DNA from: SOIV01 sp964435925
Lineage (GTDB): Bacteria > Acidobacteriota > Aminicenantia > Aminicenantales > Aminicenantaceae
Assembly (NCBI GenBank): GCA_964435925.1
Contig: CAYTBG010000091.1
Coordinates: forward strand, 1 to 11,682
Reading direction: 5' to 3'
Length of the DNA stretch: 11,682 bases
Made by a program: the position numbers and the translations under genes. The notes under the pieces were generated by a model. That model had not been told where the DNA came from. It saw only the letters and a list, made by a program, of their open reading frames with translations, and did not search any database. Below are positions 7,493-11,682 of this stretch, piece after piece. The stretch's first letter is position 1; each line of letters opens with the position of its first letter.

Positions 7493-8416
7493 TTATAAAT
7501 GAAGTTTCAATTCTTTGGTTCTTTTCTCTTCTCCGGTAGTATTTATGATTTCTGAGTGCATAATATAAATTCCTTTGGCTAAAGTTAGGGGGATTTCTAT
7601 TACATATTTTTCTCCTCTATTTTTTTCGAATTCTTGCTCAGTGGTTGATACTAAATATTCATTTTCGAATTTCTCTATTTTTTGGCCCGAGTCATCTACA
7701 ACTTCTAAGGATAATTGAAGAGTCGTTTCCATTTTATCGTCTTCAGCGGTGAACCAGAGATTTTCATACGGAACTTCAATAATAACAGATAGTTCTGTTT
7801 TATTTTCTTCTTCTATTATTTTTTTAATATGCCAATTATAGTCGAATAAAGACTTTTCTTTTTTAAAAGTTTTCTGGTGTTTTGCCTGAGCAATATTAAG
7901 CTCATGGAGATGCTGAACATTGGGTGTTATTAATGTATAATTGCCATTGCGTAAGTAATCAACAAAAGTAACTGGAAACATGCCATAATACCATAATTCA
8001 TAAGGGTAAGAAATGCTTCTGCTACCTAAAGGGAAGGGATTTCTTTCATCAGGAGGTCCAAAGAGAATATAAATTCTTCCTCTATCTTGAAGCCAACCAG
8101 GTTTACCTCCACGAAAAAACTTATTTGCTTCTTCTATTCTTTCATAATATTGTACTTTGAGTTCATTTAATTCTGTATCTGGATCAGGGTCTCTTTTTTT
8201 CCAGAATTCATCAATAAACCGTTCTCTTTCTTCAACAGGAAGTTCAACAAAAATTTTTTTCTCTTCCCTGGTAACAATATATCTAACCTCAGATAAGAAT
8301 TTTTTTCCCTCTGGATCTAACTTCATTTCTTGCCGATATACTCTACAGGAAGAAAGAAGAAGAAAAAAAGAAATAGCAAAAGGAATAGAAATTCTCTCAA
8401 TCTGAAAATATTTCAT
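7493..8416 (-). CDS. Short GWxTD-domain lipoprotein
   Basis: 307 aa. A lipoprotein signal is clear: hydrophobic FAISFFLLL followed by LSSC, with Cys24 as the lipidation site. The GWxTD domain occupies ~35-190: RYIVTREEKK, ERERFIDEFWKKRDPDPDT, NELK, EEANKFF, PGWLQDRG (motif positions 107-111, Gln in place of the motif Thr) and IYILFGPPDE. The remaining ~190-307 looks beta-rich and ends with a strand (TKELKLHL). It is much shorter than the downstream paralogue and lacks its long linker and extra C-terminal part. The ATG overlaps the TGA of the upstream gene in an ATGA arrangement and has no Shine-Dalgarno of its own, so it is probably translationally coupled. It was likely produced by duplication within the cluster. 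Function unknown. Confidence 0.87.
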   Translation of the reverse strand: MKYFQIERISIPFAISFFLLLSSCRVYRQEMKLDPEGKKFLSEVRYIVTREEKKIFVELPVEERERFIDEFWKKRDPDPDTELNELKVQYYERIEEANKFFRGGKPGWLQDRGRIYILFGPPDERNPFPLGSRSISYPYELWYYGMFPVTFVDYLRNGNYTLITPNVQHLHELNIAQAKHQKTFKKEKSLFDYNWHIKKIIEEENKTELSVIIEVPYENLWFTAEDDKMETTLQLSLEVVDDSGQKIEKFENEYLVSTTEQEFEKNRGEKYVIEIPLTLAKGIYIMHSEIINTTGEEKRTKELKLHL

Positions 8417-10473
8417 TTATTTTGTTTGTTTAGAGATTCAATCAGTCTTCTGACTTTTTCTTGTTTGGGGTTAATTTCAAGCGATTTTTTCCAGGCAGCC
8501 AGTGCTTCTTGCTCATTTCCGAGATTATGATAACAATCCCCCAGGGAGTTTAAAAGATTAATGTTTATTCCAAAATGGGAAATAGCTGCATCATAGATAG
8601 AAATTGCCTTTTCAAGCTCACCTAATACTTGGTGAACTCTCCCCATTAAATAATAACCTTCATAATTTAATTGGTTTTTATTTAGGAATGGGCTTAGAAT
8701 TTCTTTGGTTTTGGTGAAATCTTTTAATAAATAGAAGACTTTAGCTAGATTAAATGCATAATCTGATGATTCCGAATCTTTCTGATAAGCATTTTCAAGA
8801 TATTTCCTTGCTTTCTCTATTTCTCCTTTATTAAAACATTGAATTCCTAAAATATAAGAATAAATTGGATCTTCAGAATTTGGCATGGCTCTAGTGTGAA
8901 TCCAGGGACGAGGAACAACAGACTTGGATGATATAAAAAATTCCTCGAATTCAGAAAGTATTTCTTTTTGCTCTGAATCCAGGAAGGAAACTTTAACTCT
9001 GTAATAAGCCGGGATAAAATCTCGGAGAGGAAATTCTTCCCAGAAATTTATGTTTTCAGGATATTTTTTTACCTCCTTGGTGAAAGCACGGAATTCTTCT
9101 TCACCCCTGAAGAAGGTGTATTTTAATACTCCTTTTTCTCTTAATTCTGGAGTTAAACCGAAAACCTGAAAAAAGAGGTATAGATTCTCTGAAGGAACAA
9201 AGTTTTTTTCTGGAAGACAATAGAAGATTTTATTTCCAAAATTGAAAGGCTTGTTGACAGGACGATTCAATAATTCTGTTTTATAACCAATAACCAAAGG
9301 TGTCATCTGAAGAGAAGACAAATCATAGGGAATTGAGATTTCCTTTTCTAAAGAAGTAAATTCCTTAGAAACTGTATTCTTCAAAAGAACAGAAAATCTA
9401 TAATTTCCAGGAGTTAAAGGAACCATATCGTAAAGATTAAAAGGAGTAGATTTTATTCGAGACAGTTGTTCCTCTGTAAATTCAAGGGGGATTGATTTTT
9501 CATACTGGAAGATAGTCCGTCCATTTAAATCAGTGATGTTCCCGTTTAACTTCAACTGGGAATAATACTTAGCCTCATAGGTACCAATAGATAATCTTTT
9601 CGGTTGGAGGACATAATACAGGAAAAAGATTCCAGATGGGCCACGGTAAATCTTTGTTAGCGAAAAGTTGTCAATATAATTAGCACTATATTCTACTTCA
9701 ACTATATCTTTATACCTTAAAAGTTGTTCAGCATATTTGTCTTCTACTCTCTTATGAGGAACACCCGGGAAACGGGATATTAGGATATCTGAGGCTAAGG
9801 AAGGATGATCTGCACTTAAAGACGGTCTTTCGCCTGGAATCAAGGATAGAGATACAGGAGCTAATGTAGGATTATATTCTAGAAGCTGTTTATAAGCTGT
9901 CTTCCTATCCATAGCATCACCCACATAACCGGCAATTAAACTTTCCGGACCGTCCCTTACAGGGCTATATAAGATATATTCACCTGAGCCTCTCTTCTGA
10001 AAAAAAATCAATTGGAATAGGGGAGGGAGACCGACATTTGGGTCTCCTTGATAAAACCATACTTCAGAAGGATAAACTTTTCCATGGGATTCATGTTTTT
10101 CAATATCAGCAGGCTCTCCTAAAATAATATAGATTCTTCCTCTATCTGCCTTCCACCCGGGTTTTGGCGCAGTCCTCCCAAAATGATGATTTACATAATT
10201 GAAGCGACGATAATGTTCTTGCTTATACTCATTTACTGAGGTTCCTGGAGTTGGATCACGATGCTTCCAGAAGGCTTTGATGAAAATATCTCGCTCTTTA
10301 TCTGATTCAAACTGAAGAAAAACTTCTTTTTCTTTAGCAGTGATTATATAAACTACTTCCTCTTGAATCCATTTTTTGTATGTTTCGGGAAGATTTTTGG
10401 GCGATTTTTTGCTCTGAGCAGAAAGAAGAATGGGAAAGAAAAAAATTAATAGTACTATTGATTTTTGCTTCAT
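8413..10473 (-). CDS. Secreted GWxTD-domain protein with C-terminal TPR repeats
   Basis: 686 aa and first gene of the minus-strand operon. Residues 1-~20 form a signal peptide (IVLLIFFFPILLSAQ, cleavage probably after Ala-Gln); no lipobox Cys is present, unlike its two paralogues. The GWxTD domain spans ~30-180: YIITAKEKE, ERDIFIKAFWKHRDPTPGT, NEYK, PGWKADRG (motif at 106-110, Ala for Thr) and IYIILGEPADI. A long beta-rich middle (~250-520) includes APVSLSLIPG and MVPLTPGNYRFSV. Residues ~534-677 contain about four TPR units (YILGIQCFNKGEIEKARKYL, LLNSLGDCYHNLGNEQEAL). No Shine-Dalgarno precedes the ATG; a TATAAT box lies 12 nt upstream instead. The combination suggests an exported scaffold that recruits the two GWxTD lipoproteins encoded after it; this is inference. 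Confidence 0.88.
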   Translation of the reverse strand: MKQKSIVLLIFFFPILLSAQSKKSPKNLPETYKKWIQEEVVYIITAKEKEVFLQFESDKERDIFIKAFWKHRDPTPGTSVNEYKQEHYRRFNYVNHHFGRTAPKPGWKADRGRIYIILGEPADIEKHESHGKVYPSEVWFYQGDPNVGLPPLFQLIFFQKRGSGEYILYSPVRDGPESLIAGYVGDAMDRKTAYKQLLEYNPTLAPVSLSLIPGERPSLSADHPSLASDILISRFPGVPHKRVEDKYAEQLLRYKDIVEVEYSANYIDNFSLTKIYRGPSGIFFLYYVLQPKRLSIGTYEAKYYSQLKLNGNITDLNGRTIFQYEKSIPLEFTEEQLSRIKSTPFNLYDMVPLTPGNYRFSVLLKNTVSKEFTSLEKEISIPYDLSSLQMTPLVIGYKTELLNRPVNKPFNFGNKIFYCLPEKNFVPSENLYLFFQVFGLTPELREKGVLKYTFFRGEEEFRAFTKEVKKYPENINFWEEFPLRDFIPAYYRVKVSFLDSEQKEILSEFEEFFISSKSVVPRPWIHTRAMPNSEDPIYSYILGIQCFNKGEIEKARKYLENAYQKDSESSDYAFNLAKVFYLLKDFTKTKEILSPFLNKNQLNYEGYYLMGRVHQVLGELEKAISIYDAAISHFGININLLNSLGDCYHNLGNEQEALAAWKKSLEINPKQEKVRRLIESLNKQNK

Positions 10474-10478
10474 CTTAA

Positions 10479-10519
10479 TAATTTTATTATATCACAAGAT
10501 TAGTAATTTTATTATATCA
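10479..10519 (-). promoter_or_regulatory. Duplicated extended -10 promoter for the GWxTD operon
   Basis: On the minus strand the 16-mer TGATATAATAAAATTA occurs twice, at 10519-10504 and 10494-10479, 25 bp apart. Each copy contains a perfect extended -10 (TGnTATAAT). The proximal TATAAT (10491-10486) would start transcription near 10479, leaving about 5-6 nt before the ATG at 10473; the distal one would give a leader of about 31 nt without a Shine-Dalgarno. No good -35 box is seen for either, which extended -10 promoters can tolerate. Confidence 0.6.
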
Positions 10520-10530
10520 ACAGATAATCT

Positions 10531-10611
10531 TCAAGTGGACCTAGGGAATAAAAATAAAAAAGCCCTGCCCCCGGCGATTCGGGACAAAGCTACGCGCTTC
10601 AGTTTCGACAT
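10531..10611 (-). other. Possible 26-codon small ORF overlapping the terminator-like hairpin
   Basis: On the minus strand an ATG at 10611 preceded by GAGG (4-nt spacing) opens a 26-codon frame beginning MSKLKRVALSRIAGGRAF and stopping at TGA 10533-10531. It runs straight through the terminator-like hairpin and its T tract, which argues against it being a real gene; no family is recognised. It is listed because the segment is much richer in G+C than its surroundings. Confidence 0.15.
10546..10590 (-). terminator. Rho-independent terminator-like hairpin on the minus strand, no obvious upstream gene
   Basis: Read on the minus strand, GCTTTGTCCC (10590-10581) can pair over 10 positions, including three G-U wobbles, with GGGGCAGGGC (10571-10562) around a 9-nt loop, directly followed by TTTTTTATTTTTATT. 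This is textbook intrinsic-terminator form. The plus strand has no T run after the hairpin, so the direction is minus. The neighbouring gene on the right is on the plus strand, so the transcript it would end must be short or come from an unannotated small RNA. Confidence 0.5.
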
Positions 10612-10725
10612 CTTGCCTCAATAATGTTTTATTTTTAAATTTATGGAAAGTAACGCCTTTGGTTTAAGAAATGCTCCTGAGTTAACTAGAAAAGTCTGAC
10701 CTCAAATTCATATTTAAATCGAACA
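10591..10725. other. Intergenic stretch without a recognisable gene
   Basis: The rest of the 290-bp divergent region between the GWxTD operon and the plus-strand pair. The part up to about 10620 is GC-rich and continuous with the terminator-like hairpin; AAGC-TACGC-GCTT (10587-10599) is a small inverted repeat that overlaps one arm of that hairpin and could compete with it. Beyond 10620 it is AT-rich. No tRNA, coding frame or known riboswitch is recognised. Confidence 0.5.
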
Positions 10726-10755
10726 TTTACCATTTGTGTTATATTTTGTTATAAT
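10726..10755 (+). promoter_or_regulatory. Extended -10 promoter for the JAMM-like/AMMECR1 pair, apparently leaderless
   Basis: A perfect TATAAT (10750-10755) is preceded by TGT, giving the extended -10 form TGnTATAAT. TTTACC (10726-10731), 18 bp upstream, is a fair -35 box (4 of 6 to TTGACA). Transcription 7-9 nt after the -10 would start at 10762-10764, so the ATG at 10764 would lie at the mRNA 5' end. No Shine-Dalgarno precedes that ATG. Confidence 0.7.
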
Positions 10756-10763
10756 TTTTTCAG

Positions 10764-11153
10764 ATGGACGCCTATCTATCCGAGGAAACTTACCAATCGC
10801 TTGCTGCATTAATTCTCATTTCTTCAAGATCAAGCTCCGATGGGTTTCTTATCGGACATAAAAGGGGCCATAGACTTTTTGTGGAGAAAATTTTCCCCTC
10901 TCTGCCGGGCTTTTTTCCTTCTCTCAAGAAGTATCATGAGTTGGATCAGCTCTTCAACGGAAAACTCCTGGGTTTTTTCTCTTTTAGTCCGGATGAGAAA
11001 AAAATCAAAAAAATACTGGCTCCCTTTGCCTGCGGAAAACTTTTTTTAGAAATCAGCTCAAACCAGAAAAAAAAGATGAACATCAAATCATATGTCGTAG
11101 ATTATGAGAATGAATTTTTTCTCCTTCCTGTTAAACTAACAAGTCACGAGTAA
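10764..11153 (+). CDS. Hypothetical protein, possibly a degenerate JAMM/MPN-type domain
   Basis: 129 aa, no signal peptide or membrane segment, so presumably cytoplasmic. I do not recognise a family firmly. The order of segments resembles a JAB1/MPN (JAMM) fold: an N-terminal helix (LSEETYQSLAALI), DGFLIGHKRGHRLFVEKIFP where such proteins have a glycine-containing hairpin, and LLGFFSFSPDEKKIKKIL where active enzymes have G-x-x-H-S-H-P, then GKLFLEIS as a core strand. The zinc-binding His pair is absent (FSFSP instead of HSHP) and the upstream Glu is Ser, so it would be a non-catalytic relative. The ATG lies exactly where the promoter predicts transcription to begin. It ends 33 bp before the AMMECR1-family gene and is probably co-transcribed with it. 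Confidence 0.72.
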   Translation: MDAYLSEETYQSLAALILISSRSSSDGFLIGHKRGHRLFVEKIFPSLPGFFPSLKKYHELDQLFNGKLLGFFSFSPDEKKIKKILAPFACGKLFLEISSNQKKKMNIKSYVVDYENEFFLLPVKLTSHE

Positions 11154-11173
11154 GAAACCATAATATAATATGT

Positions 11174-11181
11174 AAGGGAGG
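11174..11181 (+). promoter_or_regulatory. Strong Shine-Dalgarno that fixes a CTG start codon
   Basis: AAGGGAGG at 11174-11181 is followed by 5 nt and then CTG at 11187. In the reading frame of the AMMECR1 gene there is no ATG, GTG or TTG between the in-frame TAA at 11166-11168 and the conserved N-terminal region; the ATG at 11170 is in another frame and is followed at once by TAA. Confidence 0.75.
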
Positions 11182-11186
11182 ATCTT

Positions 11187-11682
11187 CTGAACAAAGATCA
11201 GCAAAAATTTCTCCTTGGATTAGCTCGCCAAACCATCGAACATTACTTGAAGACAGAAAACATCCTCAAGCCAAAAATTGAAGATAAAGTGCTTAAGGAA
11301 AAAAGGGGGGCCTTCGTCACTCTCAAGGTGAATGATCAACTCAGAGGCTGTATCGGCTATCCCCTCCCGTACAAACCCCTCTGGGAAACAATCACCGATG
11401 TTGCCATCTCAGCTGCCACTCAAGACTTCCGCTTCAAACCCATAACACTCGAGGAACTGCCCGATACAAAAATTGAAATATCCGTGCTCAGCCTGCCCAA
11501 ATCAATCAAGGATGTTAAGGAAATAGAAGTGGGAAAGCACGGAATCATTATTTCTAAGGGTCCGTGCAAAGGCCTTCTCCTCCCTCAGGTTCCTGTTGAG
11601 TGGAACTGGAATTTAGAGACCTATCTTTCTCATGGATGTTTAAAAGCAGGTCTGGATGAAAATGAATGGAAAAAAGGAGTTA
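11187..11682 (+). CDS. amrA: AMMECR1-family protein (AmmeMemoRadiSam system protein A), 3' end beyond the window
   Basis: 165 codons are visible, probably most of the protein, since the family is usually about 170-200 aa. The invariant LRGCIG hexamer is at residues 52-57, preceded by GAFVTLKVND; FRFKPITLEEL (81-91), IEISVLS, KGLLLPQVPVEWNW and YLSHGCLKAGL are also typical. These proteins are usually encoded with a Memo-family protein and a radical SAM enzyme; a modification role is proposed but the reaction is not established. Those partners, if present, would lie to the right of this window. Translation appears to begin at CTG 11187 behind a strong Shine-Dalgarno, giving an N-terminus (MNKDQQKFLLGLARQTIEHY) that matches the family start; the next in-frame candidate, a TTG about 20 codons in, would cut into the conserved first helix. 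Predicted cytoplasmic. Confidence 0.9.
   Translation, partial: MNKDQQKFLLGLARQTIEHYLKTENILKPKIEDKVLKEKRGAFVTLKVNDQLRGCIGYPLPYKPLWETITDVAISAATQDFRFKPITLEELPDTKIEISVLSLPKSIKDVKEIEVGKHGIIISKGPCKGLLLPQVPVEWNWNLETYLSHGCLKAGLDENEWKKGV

Noticed and set aside
10558..10620. tRNA fragment or attachment site in the GC-rich island
   Set aside because: No cloverleaf, T-arm (GTTCRA) pattern or CCA end could be matched, and no integrase or phage gene is nearby.
10430..10624. 64-codon plus-strand frame over the divergent promoter region
   Set aside because: It starts antisense inside the signal peptide of the GWxTD-TPR gene, crosses the promoter and terminator-like hairpin, and has low-complexity content.
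10840..11049. 69-codon frame (MGFLSDIKGAIDF) inside the JAMM-like gene
   Set aside because: Alternate frame of a better-supported 129-aa gene that has its own promoter; no Shine-Dalgarno at the internal ATG.

Overview
The window looks like part of a metagenome-assembled scaffold from a moderately AT-rich, Gram-negative-type bacterium. Three tandem GWxTD-domain proteins next to sulfatase-TPR fusions point to Candidatus Aminicenantes or a neighbouring Acidobacteriota-like lineage. This placement rests on gene content only. A 100-N scaffold gap interrupts one gene, and the 55 bases on either side of it are identical, so the gap is probably an assembly join and not missing DNA.

Layout. (1) 48-4618, plus strand: a consensus-like promoter directly in front of two tandemly duplicated 741-aa membrane-anchored sulfatase-superfamily proteins with C-terminal TPR repeats. 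Both have Thr where classical sulfatases have the formylglycine Cys/Ser. (2) 4609-4632: a 10-bp inverted repeat covering both stop codons of the convergent genes. (3) 10519-4623, minus strand: an apparent four-gene operon reading, in order, GWxTD+TPR protein (686 aa), short GWxTD lipoprotein (307 aa), GWxTD lipoprotein (547 aa after repairing the gap), and a secreted carboxypeptidase-regulatory-like+TPR protein (330 aa). It is driven by a pair of repeated extended -10 elements. (4) 10474-10763: divergent intergenic region with promoters for both sides and a GC-rich, terminator-like hairpin on the minus strand with no obvious gene in front of it. (5) 10764 to the right edge, plus strand: a 129-aa protein resembling a degenerate JAMM/MPN domain, then an AMMECR1-family gene (AmmeMemoRadiSam system protein A) that seems to start at CTG and runs off the window.

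How the genes fit together: all six gene products from 84 to 10473 carry an export signal or membrane anchor, and four of the six carry TPR arrays. The likeliest reading is a cell-envelope or periplasmic module in which sulfatase-fold enzymes act on an envelope or extracellular ester and the GWxTD/TPR proteins scaffold or process something at the membrane. No substrate can be read from the sequence. The AMMECR1 locus is a separate, presumably cytoplasmic, transcription unit.

Translation signals differ by position. The first genes of the three transcription units (84, 10473, 10764) have no Shine-Dalgarno and have a -10 box placed so that the mRNA would start at or within about 6 nt of the ATG. 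Several downstream genes (5615, 7461, 11187) have strong Shine-Dalgarno sequences. This suggests routine use of leaderless mRNAs.
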